From contig NC_070570.1 in NCBI RefSeq assembly GCF_026914185.1, forward strand, positions 3,162,001-3,226,000: a stretch of 64,000 bases of DNA, in the 5' to 3' direction. This document shows, piece after piece, positions 23,705 to 35,274 of this stretch. Made by a program: the position numbers and the translations under genes. Under the pieces are notes generated by a model, which was not told where the DNA came from, searched no databases, and worked only from the letters and a program-made list of their open reading frames with translations. Each line of letters opens with the position of its first letter. The stretch's first letter is position 1. This DNA comes from Puccinia triticina (lineage: Eukaryota > Basidiomycota > Pucciniomycetes > Pucciniales > Pucciniaceae).

Positions 23705-24684
23705 GGGTCAATCTAAATGCACACCACTTTTTGACTAGATGCACGCCAAAAAAGTGGCGTGCACGCCTGTACGCCAAATTAAATGGCGTACAGGAGCAGT
23801 GCACGCCATTTGTTTGGCGTGCGTAGCCCTGCACGCCAAAAATACTCTCTTTTGGAAGAATTTTGGCGTGCACAAACCCTCCACGCCATTTTTTTTGGCG
23901 TACAGGCTTTGCACGCCACTTTTTTGGCGTGCATCTAGTCAAAAAGTGGCGTGCACCATGTTGAATGCAATTTTTTTGGTGGGAACAGTTGCGCACAACA
24001 AAATAGGGTGTGACCACTGCGGCCCAATGACATATTTCATGTACTATTCATAGTGCCTCTGCCAAGCTCTGCACTATGAAGCAGAGGCACTATGAATAGT
24101 TGCACTATGAATAGTGCCTGCGTCAAGCTCTGCACTATGAACAGTGCCTCCGCCAAGCTCTGCACTATGAATAGTGCCTCTGCCAAGCTCTGCCAATGAA
24201 TAGTGCTTCCGCCAAGCTCTGCCACTATGAATAGTGCCTCCGCCAAGCTCCACCACTATGAATAGTGCCTCTGACCAGCCCCGCCACTATAAATAGTGAC
24301 TCCGCCAAGCTTGGCCACTATGAAAACTATTCATCCTGGCTCTATTCATAGTGGCGGAGGCACTATTCATGATGCCATTGGGGCGCAGTGGCCAACTGTG
24401 CCGCCAAAAAAACTGCATGTAAAACAGAACGGTGCACGCCAACTTTTGACTATATGCACGCCAAAAAAGTGGCGTGCAACGCCTGTACGCCAAAGAAAAA
24501 TGGTGTGGAGGGTTTGTGCATGCCAAAATTCTTCCAAAAAAGAGTATTTTTGGCGTGCAGGGCTACGCACGCCAAACAAATGGCGTGCACTGCTCCTGTA
24601 CGCCATTTATTTTGGCGTACAGGCGTGCACGCCACTTTTTTGGCGTGCATCTAGTCAAAAAGTGGCGTGCATTTAGATTGACCC
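23705..24684. mobile_element. Mutator-like foldback element with 9-bp TSD
   Basis: Perfect terminal inverted repeats GGGTCAATCTAAATGC (23705) and GCATTTAGATTGACCC (ending 24684). They extend, with a few mismatches, through ATGCACGCCAAAAAAGTGGCGTGCA-like palindromes. Both ends are flanked by the 9-bp duplication AATAGTGTG (23696-23704 and 24685-24693). A 9-bp duplication is the hallmark size for Mutator-type insertion. There is no transposase frame; the interior is palindromes and a minisatellite. Removing the element and one duplication rejoins the host integrase frame exactly (VTLL then PALELAY), proving it is an insertion. Confidence 0.93.
24060..24370. repeat. Palindromic minisatellite inside the Mutator-like element
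   Basis: About eight imperfect ~38-bp units built on CACTATGAATAGTG plus CCTCCGCCAAGCTCTG. CACTATGAATAGTG is itself a near-perfect palindrome. The last unit is inverted (CTATTCATAGTGGCGGAGG near 24340-24360), so the block can also fold back as a whole. Confidence 0.9.
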
Positions 24685-27600
24685 AATAGTGTGACCCAGT
24701 CATGAGTGAATCCATCAGAATCTTTAAACTCTATATATGCACAGAATCTTCTTAGCATATCTTCTAAAGTCTGAATCATTCTCTCTGCTAGCCCATCTGT
24801 TTGTGGATGGTATGCTGTTGAGAAAGAGAGTTTGGTGCCAAATAAGCGGTACAATCCTCTCCATAGATCTGATGTAAATTTAGGATCCCTGTCACTGATG
24901 ATGTTTTTTGAATAATCCTGTCCATGAAATCACTTGCTGCCAAATCATTATGGCTGTGTCCATAGCTGTATCATATTTGTGACATGGTAGGAAGATAGGT
25001 GTTTTGCTAAATCTGTCTACAATGAATAGACATGCATTATAATTCTTCTTTCCTCCAGGTGATAGTCCTGTAACCCAGTCCATATTAACTGTTTCCCATG
25101 GTCTAATGGGTTCTTCTATTTTTATCATGTGCCCAAACTTTTTTCCTGTTGCTTTGTTTGCTCTCTGGCATCTCTCACATGTGGTGCAGTATGTTTCTAC
25201 ATCTTGTTGCCATGTTGGCCACCATGCTAGGTTTCTTACTCTGTCTTCTGTTCTGTCTGAAGCTAGATGGCCAGATTATGTACTGTCATGGCATTCCTGC
25301 AGTAATTTATTGATCAATACTTTGTCCATTACTGTCAGTACACATGTGTGTTTGGATCTGTGGTAGATGATTCCGTCAAATTGGTGAAATCTTCCTTCTT
25401 GATATGATTTCTTCCATGCTGAATCTAGTGCTGCAATCAGGTCATCATCCTTTGAATCTGTTTTAGATAATATTTGTACTAACAATGTGCAGTTCTTGTC
25501 TTGTTTATAAATATTTCTGATTTCTTCAAAGAATTCATCTTCTAATTTAGTAATGCTAATTCCCATAATTGATAATTCTTCTGGGTCTTCAGGTGCCCAG
25601 GCTGGGTTATCTGGTGTATTTGGTAGGGACCACCTAGAGAGTCCATCTGCATTTTTATGCAATCTCCCTTCTTTATGAATTATTGTCATGTTACCTCTAT
25701 ATACTTGAATGGATATCTGCCATCTAAGCATGTGTCTGTTAGAGGTCTTCATGTTAATGAGTGATTTTAGTGCAATACAGTCTGTGATGACATCAAACAC
25801 ACTTCCATCTAGATAATAGTGTAGTTTCTCTAGGGCCCAGACTAAACATAGGCATTCTAGTTGACTTGCTCCATAGCGTGCTTCAGATTTCTTGAGTTGT
25901 CTGGATATGGAACAAATGGGACCTTCTACTGGTTTATCATTGATGATTTGTAATTGGTGAAGGGCTGCTCCTAGTCCTTCCTTTGAGGCATCAACATATA
26001 ACACAAAAGGTTTCTTGAAATCTGGCATTAATAATAGAGGTGCTCTAGTCAGATGCTCTCTTATTTTGTTAAATGCCATGTGTCTTCCTGTGGTCATTTC
26101 AAAGGCAGTATCATTGGAAGCTATCTCATACAAGCTTCTGGCCATAGCTGCATAGCCTTCTAGGTGTTGTCTGTAGTAGCTTGCAAACCCAAGAAAGCTT
26201 TGCATTTCTTTTTTGTTTGAGTACTGCTGCTACTTTATTCTGGTCTATGCATAATGCTAGTCTTGAAACTACATGTCCTAGTGCTTTAATTTCTGCAAAT
26301 CCAAAAGGACATTTCTTCAGTGAAATTTTCATATTAACATTAATCATCTTTGTTAGGACTAGTTCTATTCTACTCATATGGTCTCCCCATGTCTCAGAGC
26401 ATATAATTATGTCATCTATGTATATAATTAGCCATCCCAGTCCAGGTTCTTCACAGAAGATGGTATTCATCATTCTTTGGAAATGTGATAGGGCATTTTT
26501 AATTCCAAAAGGCATTCTTAGGTACTCATAAACACCTTTGTGTGTTATAATTCTCATTTATTTTCTTGCACGTTCTGTTACTACATTCTGATGAAATCCT
26601 TTTAAAGCATCCATACTTGTAATGTATTTTGCTTTGGCTAGGTTTGTCAGTGTCTCCTGTATCCTTGGTATAGGATATCTGTCTGGGACTGTTTAGGTGT
26701 TCAGTGCACGGAAATCTCCTACCATGCGTGATTTGCCATTATGGTAGGTTATAATTACTGGTGTGGTTATTTCCACTTCTTCATTATGCCCTACTTTTCT
26801 GAGGACATTGAGCCTTACTAGTTCATCCAGGTGTTTGGCAAGCTATTCTCTTGCTCTGAGACTTGCTGGATAAGCTGGTCTCCTTAGTAAGGGTGGGTAG
26901 GGGCGCTCAATGTTCAATGTGATATCCACTTCATGGCCTATTACTGCCCCTAGTGGTTCTTTATCTGATGCAAATGCAGTCCTGTTCCTATACAGCATGT
27001 TGCGTAACTGTAATAGTTGATCTACAGTCAGTTTATCATTAAAGTTAGCTTCTGCTAGTTGTTCTCTTCCAAATTTCTCTTTTTCTTCATCCTGTATTTC
27101 TACTTGTTCCACAGGTAAAGGCTCTTTGGATTTAAATAGGAATTTCTTCTTCTTATTGTCATTCCCAATAGTAAAGTATCTTTCTCTGCTATTGGTTATT
27201 TCAAAGCCATAGATATTTAAGTAGTTATTTCCTAGTATGAAGTGTTTACTTACTGCATCCTCTATCACAATGAATTCCACTGTCATTCTGACTGATCCTG
27301 TTTGGTGAGGGATTATTATTGGGCATTCAAATACTCCTATTAGTTTCATGGTACTGCTTGCACTGTTTATCCTTACTTTCCCTGGTGGTAGAAGGATATC
27401 TTTGTAGTCTGGGCATAATTTTCTCAAGTATGTCTCAGGTACTACTGAGCAATATGCTCCACTGTCCAGTAGCATTTCTGCTTCTCTACCATTAAATATT
27501 ATGTGTGTAATGTTGGTTTTACCAGCTGTGTAGCCTTTCCCTCTTGTAGGTTTAGTTTTCATCAGTCTGGCTTCCTGGATATTTCCTATAGGTTGTCCAG

Positions 27601-28199
27601 GATGCCATGGTTGTGGTAAATTGTGCTCTGTTTCAGCTACAGCCACTTCTATATCTATGTTGATCATATTACAAGACCCTGATGAGACTGATGACCCATC
27701 ATCATGTGTTTCCTCTGTGTCTGATTGAGTCTTCTCTTCAGTTGTTTCTTCTGCCTCTATTTCAACATTGTAAATGTTTTTCTTTGGTTGAGGGCAGTTT
27801 GGTGAAGTGTGTCCCATTTTACCACAGTTGTAGCACTTTTATCTTTTTGATAACTCTGGTCTTTTGAAGTGGATGGTTTTTTCTCTTCTGTTTTTTCAGT
27901 TTTATCTCCTTGGTATCTAGGCTTATATCTTCTGCCAATGCGTGTACGTGTAGTTATATCTTCTAAAGTGTTAACTATATCCTCAGTACTTGCATTGTAG
28001 GGTAGTCTACTTTTAATGGCATGCTCTAGATCTCCTCTACATTTTTTGAGGATTCTCAGGTGGACTTCATTGTCTGTTAAATTAGGCCAAATGGCTTTCA
28101 ATCTATCTTTCTGAGATATTACCCATTTAAGTGGATTGTCTTTTTTAATATCAAAGGTGCTCTCATCAAATCTATTTGTAGAGCAAGTAAAAGGAATAG

Positions 28200-28271
28200 T
28201 GCGGACAGGGGGAATCAAACCCGCATCTCCCCAATGCATGCTGGGTTGCTCTACCGTTGAGCTATATCCAC
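28200..28271 (-). tRNA. tRNA-like sequence (probable pseudo-tRNA or SINE head)
   Basis: 72 nt on the minus strand. A 7-bp acceptor stem GTGGATA / TGTCCGC pairs fully with two U-G wobbles, and the D-stem GCTC / GAGC is perfect. A-box TAGCTCAACGG and B-box GGTTTGATTCC (one change from consensus) are present, with discriminator A and a 4-of-5 T stem. The anticodon stem is poor (CCCA / TGGG with an 8-nt loop, or two mismatches in a standard layout) and position 33 would be C instead of T, so decoding function is doubtful. It lies inside the gag of the gypsy element, splitting WRFK from FDESTFDI, so it arrived by insertion. Confidence 0.55.
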
Positions 28272-28526
28272 AGGTGTGAAGTGTACCAACATATACTACC
28301 TCTACACTATTTTAAATTTTGAAGCGCCATGCTGGGCTTCCCCATTTGCTGTTAATTTGGTTTTTCCACCATCCCCAGGATTGTTTGCCATGGGTTGAGC
28401 ACAGGTTTGTGAACCAGCTCTTGGCACAACCTTTGAAGAGACTATTAAGTCTTCCAGTGATTGAGGAATCACTCAGTTCAAAGTCTTCTTGGTACAAATC
28501 AATTGTTTTGATAAAGTCCAAGTGAT

Positions 28527-30234
28527 TGTCAGCCTCCGTGATGCCAAGGACTACTCCTTCTAGCTACACGTGGTGCAAAACTAGTATAAAAGAGTATGAA
28601 ACTCTGGGACAAAAGTCCAAGGGATAATTCCAATGATATATTGGTAATTATGGCGTAAAATATATGAAAAAATGGTGTAATTATATTAATAAAATTAATA
28701 TAATTAAATAAAGAGGGGCCTGATAAAATCAGGGGTGTTTAATCCCTCAAAAGCAAACACTGGGGCCTGTAAACAGGTGTGGTTTAAATCCCAGCAAGGA
28801 ATGGCGAAGAATCTCAAGAGAAAGGGGTTTGAACTTACTAGTAAAAAGCCCTTAAAGTCTTGAGGTTCTTCAGGGTAGAAACTGGGCAGTTGAAAGCGCT
28901 TGAAGAGGTTGATTCTGAAGGCTTGGTGGACACTGGGCAGTTTCTGGCGACAAAATGAGGCTAAAAACAACTACTAAGGGACTTACCAGGCTAGAAACAG
29001 GCTATTGAGCACTTGTTGAAGGCGGGTAAATTCAAGTAGATATGTAAAAGCGTGGTGAAAGGCCTTTTGGGGCAGCCAGAGGGCCCTTTAAATACCCGTG
29101 GCAGCTCTCTGGGGCGCCTGGGGGAGCTACAGGGCCACTGGCCAACTTGTGGGCGCTTTTTGGCCAGGCTGTTGACGCTACAAGGGCTAATTCTTCTTTG
29201 GGAAGATGTACTAGCCTATTTGGGGCGCCTTCAGGCGGATTTCCAGCCTGGCTGATGGAGCCATAGAAGCTAGTCTTCTTTTGGGAATATGTACTGGCCA
29301 TTTGTGGGCGCCTACAGTTCAGGATTCCCTCATCCAGGCAGATGAGCTGTTACGTGTCTCATATTTATTCAAATGGGCCACAGTGCTTCCCAATTGGTCT
29401 GTACTGTGTATGCATTAGGTATTGAATTGTTTTAATGTGTCAGGAATATTCTGTTTGCATCCATGTGACATCATTACATATGTACAGCTTATGTAATGTG
29501 TGTAGTGTTTCACGTGGAGGGGCAGAATTGATGTCATTACTTCCCTGGTGGGCGTGCTGTAATGTACAGGTAGCCCCTCTTAGGGTTTCATTCATTTTTA
29601 GGGCTCTGCGCCGTCTTTAGACGTAGCGCGCAGCCTGCGGGTTTAGAGTTGACTCAACCTGAGTTGGGCTATCTTCTAAACTAAACATAACACTTCAGTT
29701 TCGTGGCTTATTGAAGTGCTATAAGCATATGTACATATGTATACAAGCATACAGGTTGCTCAACTCAAGGGTACATTGTGAATTCTAATTGGGTGATTAC
29801 ACAATGAAGCAGTGAGAATTAAGGGTACCTGTAAGTGGGGTACCCTAGGTTACTTTAGGCGTAGATTAAGAATATAACATAATATTCAGATTTATAGTTA
29901 TGTAAGAGACAGTAATAATGTCTCTTTCATAGGTAATTATTTTTATGTTTTTATTTTATGGTATTACATGTGTAAGAGTGTAATAATATCTCTTTCATAT
30001 GTAATACTATTTTTTATTTTTATGTTACGGCGGCTCTGCTATAGTAGCCAGCTGACAGAATCAAGAGAAGATTGAGTTCTTAATTGGCAAATCTCAGTCT
30101 CCTAGACCCAAATCTGGAATTTTGAAAAGAGCTTTAAATCACATCCTCCAAATCAATTCTGAGGTGATTATTTTTCATTTACTTTACCATATTGCTTCAA
30201 GAACTAATATTGGTTTTTATTATAGCTTTTCACC
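28527..30234. other. AT-rich LTR-like sequence upstream of gypsy gag
   Basis: No gene is supported. At 28527-28534 the minus strand reads GGCTGACA, the LTR end seen at 61400, but it falls only 6 bp before a gag codon used as a start, so the boundary may be coincidental. Motifs resembling the 3' LTR (GGCGTAAAA, GTTTAATCC) occur at 28650-28745. At 29187-29352 an imperfect 83-bp tandem repeat is present. Past 29680 the sequence is AT-rich with two TCTCTTTCATA(G/T)GTAAT motifs at about 29921 and 29990. Confidence 0.4.
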
Positions 30235-30831
30235 GTGTCAAATCTCTACAACTTGACATTCTACTTGCTGTCAGCCACTTGTTCCCCTGGACCTGGAAGC
30301 TTTTGTGAAGAGCTAACCAATGATTCAGCCTGGTTAAAAGTTGCAAACAAAAAGTGGTTGGCAAAGGAAAACTTCAAAGCCTATAGTCAAGGAAGAGACA
30401 TTCAAGCTTTCCTTGAAAACAACAGCAGCTCTTCCCACCCCCGCCCGCCTGCAAAGACCCCTGCAGCTAAAAGACCCAAACATTCCGAAGAAGTAAGGAG
30501 CCAGCTGCGCAGAGAACTTAATAAATTACTTGGTGAGCCATCCAAACCAATCCCAAACTGTATTGATGTCATATGCTAATGCTTCATTTTTCTCCTAGCT
30601 GATGCCCTTGGGTGTGATAAGGCTACTTTCCCCATGATGAAAGATCCGATAGCTCTTGTGGCAAAGGATTACCCCACTGTGAGGATTGCACGCTCCAAAA
30701 ATTTGACCCTTGGGGTGGAAGCTTTAGCAATTGGTTTAGAAGCTATGATTAGTAAATATAGAGAAATGTGGCTAAAAGATATTCAAACTGGTGCCTTTAC
30801 CATTGTTGCAAACAGCACCAAAGGATTGTAG
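30235..30831 (+). CDS. Spliced gene of unknown function
   Basis: Two exons joined by a clear 66-bp intron (30533-30598; GTGAGC donor, TGCTAAT branch site, CTCCTAG acceptor). The splice keeps the frame: exon 1 ends ...NKLL and exon 2 continues ADALGCDKATFP...MMKDPIALVAKDYP, ending at TAG 30829-30831 (about 176 codons from ATG 30235). Exon 1 has a lysine/proline-rich low-complexity stretch with a candidate basic nuclear signal (AAKRPKHSEEVR). A further upstream exon is possible: a TATTATAG acceptor precedes the ATG at 30225 and an open segment lies at 30070-30160. The gene lies 62 bp outside the Helitron end, so it may be flanking host sequence. Function not recognised. Confidence 0.55.
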
Positions 30832-30893
30832 TTGTGTTTTTTTTTTCTGACTTGCAGTTTCCCATTACACCAAAATGCCAGTATTATTTTTAA

Positions 30894-30918
30894 CTAGAGG
30901 CCAAAGCGGCTACGCCGC
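30894..30918 (-). mobile_element. Helitron 3' terminus (hairpin + CTAG)
   Basis: Read on the minus strand: stem GCGGC, loop GTA, stem GCCGC, then 8 nt (TTTGGCCT), then CTAG, followed by T in the flank. This is the canonical Helitron 3' end: a GC-rich hairpin about 8-12 nt before CTRR, inserted at an A/T target. It lies downstream, on the same strand, of the Rep/helicase at 37.4-47.5 kb. The matching 5' TC end was not located; it should lie beyond 49.2 kb. Confidence 0.6.
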
Positions 30919-32153
30919 TGCAAATCTGGGTGCAGCACCTTCAGACCAAGCGCTACCCCAGAACCGCAGCCCACCAAGCCTCCACAATCTCACCCGCGGC
31001 CACAGGGGCGCCTCCTTCAACCCCGGGTGGATGAAGCTAACCACTGTTGATATCACAGATGGTGACACTCCTTGCAAGCTCTAAGATAGCACTTTATGCA
31101 GTCAGTCTCTACCCACACTGCAACCAGATAATTTCTCCTTGACTTTCTCCGCAACGGGAGATTTAATGTATGTTAAAGTGACTTGGACTGCCAGCTGTAT
31201 ACTGATGATTGTGAGGCAACACATAAATTGGTTGTTAGACCCATACAAAGTGGAGCAGTGAGTCAAAGCTACTCAAGACTCTGTGGACCTCTTATTTTAT
31301 TATTTTCTGATTTGCAGTTGTGAAGCATATGTACGGATAAACCCGGCCTCAGTTTCACTTCTGGCCAGTGGTACTTACAGTCCCCGCACGGACCCAAAGA
31401 TTGGCCCCCCCTGGAAGAGTTTATGGGTATCAGGTTGTTGGCAACTGGTCCCATACTTAATCAAATACATAAACATTCAACATTTTAACAAGACGCAAGT
31501 TATGCGTCTCCACGTGCGGCCTCACGTCGGATCCTTCTCCCATCCCTACCTCCCTCTGCCGCAAGCCCACTCGAGTCTGCCCTGCACAAGGCCACATGAA
31601 ACAATCACTGCCTGCGCATATACAGGAAAGCCCATCCCTCCTACAAACCCGTCAAATAAACCCCAATTGACGTATTGTCAACGCGTAATCTGTTATGCCA
31701 GGCCGCCAAACATGAAAATAAAGCCCAGTTCCCAAAGAATTTAGGCAAATGACTAACGCAAGAGCAGGCGGAGCACAAATATGATGAACCCTCATTCCTA
31801 ATACATCAATATCAACTCACCTATACTATTGACTCGCCCAAAACTCAGTCCACATCAACAGCTAGATTTCAACCACCACAACCAGCCTTTAAGTCCCTCA
31901 TTAGTTTTATTATTTGTTGAAGAATAGTCCAATTAAACAAAACCAACACGGGCCAATCATGTAAGACTTCTTGTTGAATCAAGACAAGTGCAGGTGGCAC
32001 AAGTGACAAACCAGACCAGGCCAATTTCAATATCTGCCGAGCAACAACTTTGGTGATTGTAATTTTTGCCCCAATCATTTTGGGAGATAAAAGGATCCGA
32101 TTTAGGTGCAGGAGGAAAGAAAAATCACCTCATCAACCCAAGCCAGTCGCACT
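30919..32153. other. Helitron interior without recognised gene
   Basis: Contains acceptor-like CTGATTTGCAG (near 31310) and an open stretch at 31283-31744 that matches no family I know. From about 31560 the sequence is AC-rich, like the leader of the OB-fold gene at 49.2-49.7 kb on the other strand, so it is probably the promoter region of the 32154 gene. Confidence 0.4.
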
Positions 32154-33258
32154 ATGCCCCAAATCTCTCCCCCAAAACCTAATGCAGTAACAATGAAAGT
32201 GGATCACAAAAGTCATGCCATTTTGTTCAAGGGCTCCGTCAAAATATACAAGGTGGTAAGATTATAACTATAATTTCACTTTCATCTTGCTAACAATCAT
32301 TGGTTTAGAAAAATTTTTATACAGCCGATGGTTATTCATATAGCTGGTATATAATGAAACTCCGGGAGCACAGATCAATCCGGGCAACGTATCTCAACCT
32401 TCCGTTTGCCATAGACACCCAACCGTTTGATATCACTGGCCCGGACCTTTGCGAGTTTGGCCATGATTTAAATTTTGGGCAAGTATATTCAATAAGAGGT
32501 GATGTCATGATAAATTATGATGGTGATACCGTTTGGGAAATCAACCCATTACTTGCAGCAGTCACGTACCCCGTCCTATCTCCTTACCCTCACGCTAGAT
32601 TAATTGTGAATGTTTGTGGCGCTTTGATGGAACTACTTGAGTATTGGGATCACAACTGTGATGCCGCCGCATATGTCGAGGTACACGTTAAGGTTGTTTT
32701 ATCTGTAAGGGCTATCATTTATCCCTCATTCAGCTGGTGTTAATTCAACTGCAACAAGACGCTCCAACAGGAATCCAAGTAAAAGCAATCATGAACACTG
32801 CAAAAAAAACTGTGTCAACTGTGAGCAGTTGACATGTGGTAACTCTGAGGAAGCTTGTGGTCTTACACCAGCCTTACTCAAGGTTTGACTCAACCCAAGC
32901 TTCAATGCACAGTCACTGTGCACCTTGCACAGTGACTGTGCCAACAAAGACACTTGTGCATTCATGTGGAGTTACAATGGCAGCTTGGCTTGAGTATCCT
33001 GCATGTCAACTGCAAGCAGTTGTCCAAGTTTTTTTTGCAGTGGAAACCCATTGATATGCCCAACCAACTTAGAGGCGGTTTCATTCCAGGTCAAGAGATT
33101 GAGCTTCAAGGGTACCTAGACCCTAGCAAGACAAGCAATACTTTAATTATAGTCAAAGTAAGACCCTACTCCCCAAATTCCATCAAGTTGACATAATAAC
33201 TGACCTTAATCATGCAACACCAATGCAGATAATCAGCCATGAAGACATCCGCCGCTGA
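32154..33258 (+). CDS. OB-fold-like two-domain protein (copy A)
   Basis: Exon 1 is 32154-32255 (34 codons, MPQISPPKPN...). A 53-bp intron follows (GTAAGA, GCTAAC branch, TTTAG). Exon 2 starts at 32309 and carries the first domain (YSIRGDVMINYDGDTVWEIN, then RLIVNVCGALMELLEYWD), ending near 32689-32704. A later exon begins after TTTTTTGCAG near 33042 and carries the second domain (GFIPGQEIELQGYLDPSK, then TLIIVK). A last intron starts at GTAAGACC (about 33160) and the final exon ends with TGA at 33256-33258. The middle exon boundaries are uncertain; a Cys-rich candidate (CKKNCVNCEQLTCG) lies at 32790-32840. The pattern Y-I-x-G...DG...VN-x-x-G and a second G-x-L strand parallels the proteins at 35398-36295 and 47906-49181. 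An OB-fold, single-strand DNA-binding role is inferred, not shown. Confidence 0.6.
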
Positions 33259-33684
33259 CGGCAACTTCCTTTTGATCAAAATATTAACATCATGCTTACC
33301 AACTGCAATCCAGATCACTCAAATTCATTTCTTCACAATTTTCTCATGTTGTTATCCCTTTCAATTTTACTGAAGCGTAAATCAAATTGTGATGCAAAAA
33401 CTCTCACCATTATCAATAACATGACCTATCAAATGCATACACTATCACAATTGTTGGTGGGCACAGCTTGCCCGTGTTAGGTTATGCTTGATCATCAATG
33501 TGCATGAGACAATCCCCTCAAGTGAGACCTTCCATTTATTCAATGCGGATTTGTCGAACAACCTTCTTACTCAGACCCACAAGCCGCATCGTTATAAACG
33601 TACTGTATCAATTGCCACCAAGAAGGTACATTCATCAACTTCAACTATTCGTTTAGGAATTCTTAAACATTTACTCTGCCTAGG
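33259..33684 (+). other. Possible upstream exons of helicase relic
   Basis: Short open segments (LTIINNMTYQMHTLSQLL at about 33398; ETFHLFNADLSNN at about 33520) resemble exons bounded by AG/GT sites, but I could not assemble a consistent frame into the Pif1-like region at 33685. Confidence 0.3.
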
Positions 33685-34248
33685 ATGACCAATGACTTAG
33701 CTGCCCCTGAGGACATCTCCAATCTCGTCATCACGCTTAGTACATCCAAAGGAGTCGCGGTTGAACATGTTTATACAAACCTTGGCGAACTCCGATACTC
33801 ATCAGAAAGAATCACGGCCCTATATATGGCTGAGCGTGCGCTGTTTACTTCCAACTTGAAGGTAATACGACGGATCAATCTCTTGGTTACCCATTGACAT
33901 CCCGGACACATCGTAACCCTTTCAGCTGGCCACCTTGCTAACATTCCTGGCTTCACAATCCAAAGAACACGCCCACTCGCGTCGGTAACTGGAATGGACC
34001 AACCAGATCCTTACATTGTCCTGAAGGTTGGGTCACCTGTCTGGCTGACAAAGGATGTTTGTTTATTTGGAAATAATGCAACTTGCACAAACTTCACACG
34101 CGGGACAAGATTTTTTGTTCGCCGGATTGAAGATGATCACCTGGTTTTCGTCTCTATTGCAAACAGTGATGTCCACCATCAAGTTCGCCGCAAGAAGATC
34201 ATGACTTACTGTGTCAACCGCCGACAGCCGAAAAACGTGTTCCTTTGA
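33685..34248 (+). pseudogene. Pif1/Helitron-type helicase C-terminal relic
   Basis: The first piece (ATG 33685) includes EHVYTNLGELRY and ITALYMAERALFTSNLKVIRRIN, matching in order FVYKDL and YLNKRCIPAPLNRDVKILND of the Helitron helicase on the other strand at 37.9-38.2 kb. The second (33994) has DPYIVLKVGSPVWLTKDV and NFTRGTRFFVRRIEDDHL, corresponding to the IEVKIGMPLVVM and NGVCDGLRIVV region. A stop at 33895-33897 separates the pieces. The final helicase motif with SVNKSQGQTL is absent; the frame ends at 34248. It looks like a fragment of a second, divergent Helitron helicase beside OB-fold copy A. Relationship is by eye and should be tested by profile search. Confidence 0.45.
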
Positions 34249-35274
34249 TATCAATATCCTATCATTGTCTCGTACACTAGTCACTCCGCGCACCTTACTC
34301 AAGAGCAACTCCCAATACATTTCAACCTAATCAATTAGAGTCAGCCTTTGACCTCCACTTATTTTCAATCTCTCAGCTAACCATTTTACACAATTTTTTC
34401 ATTCAGCTGTGCTACAGACTCAATGTGGTGCTTGGCTCTAATGAATGATTTGCATATTTCTAAAATAACCATTTGTAAAATAGTGTCCTGATTGTAACGG
34501 CGGATTGGTGATGAGTACAAAATTGTCCAGCCCTGAATAGTAACTCCGTTGGATTATGTTTAATTGGAGCCTATTTCTTTCCTCGATGAATATCCGATTG
34601 TATTAATGACACTCCGTGAATAAAGTTGAAACCATTTTAAACGGATTTATATTGTTAGCTAACCCTAGCCACCATCAACTCAATCAAAGACGGAATCTCG
34701 TCATTATCCCTCTCCTATAAGTGAGTAATTGAAAGGGACATAAACCAAGTGTCTGTCCTTTTATATACATAGGTCTATTAGCCTTGTGAAACTGAGTAAT
34801 CAAGCTTTTGATCCGCATGCGTTATTTCAGACAATGACGTCAACATCATTTTACTATTGCAAGTCGGAAAGAGAAATACCAAGATTTCCAATTGTCTTTG
34901 CCATTTATAGCTGCGCAAAGGTTATTTGTCTACCCAATGTCTTGACAAAGAGAAACATGAAGCGCGCGAAGTATTGTCCTAAAGATCTTCCTCCGCCGTG
35001 TCACTTAATGTATAATTGACAACACAGCTGTATAGAGACAGGGCCCTTTGCCAGAGGTGAAATCACATCACCCTCATTGATAAAGTAAAACCGGCTGACT
35101 TTACACTTTCAAACTCGTCTAGTTATCTGGATCGTCCGATCTATTTATTGCCATGATTTCTAGGTGGACAGCGATGTGTTGCGGCAATCATTGCCAATTA
35201 TAAGATAGTTCGTCTGGTTGAGCTTTTGTTCATCAATAATCTTAGTGCTTGCTACGTGGCCAGGGCGTATTGCG
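34249..35274. other. No gene seen
   Basis: AT-rich sequence with one short open stretch (34786-35019) that resembles nothing known. Lies between the helicase relic and the hairpin/CTAA candidate Helitron end. Confidence 0.5.

Larger units (their letters stand above)
22999..28521 (-). pseudogene. Ty3/gypsy gag-pol with chromodomain-like tail
   Basis: Minus strand. Gag fragments: LDFIKTIDLYQEDFELSD at 28520, continuing after an insertion with RILKKCRGDLEHAIKSR. Zinc knuckle CYNCGKMGHTSPNC at about 27797-27838; protease MLLDSGAYCSVVPE near 27440-27480. RT: GVYEYLRMPFGIKNALSHFQ and IIYIDDIIICSE near 26410. RNase [19 protein letters not shown] near 25990. Integrase: zinc region ending CTTCERCQRANK, core VNMDWVTGLSPGGKK and [20 protein letters not shown]. 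Tail: LYLVRYRNPIHEDEWLQEKD, chromodomain-like, near 23010-23120, which in this family can direct integration to heterochromatin. Broken by stops (near 26690, 26560, 26844), a frameshift near 26200 and another near 27830, and by a 980-bp insertion at 23705-24684. Confidence 0.92.

Noticed and set aside
23739..24676. Overlapping open frames on both strands within the foldback element
   Set aside because: They arise from its palindromes; the same peptide appears on both strands.
28200..28271. Fully functional nuclear tRNA
   Set aside because: Anticodon stem mismatched, position 33 not T, and it sits as an insertion in gag.
28521..28534. Firm 5' LTR end of the gypsy element
   Set aside because: It would leave six bases for leader and primer site, and the gag-like frame continues across it; kept only as a possibility.
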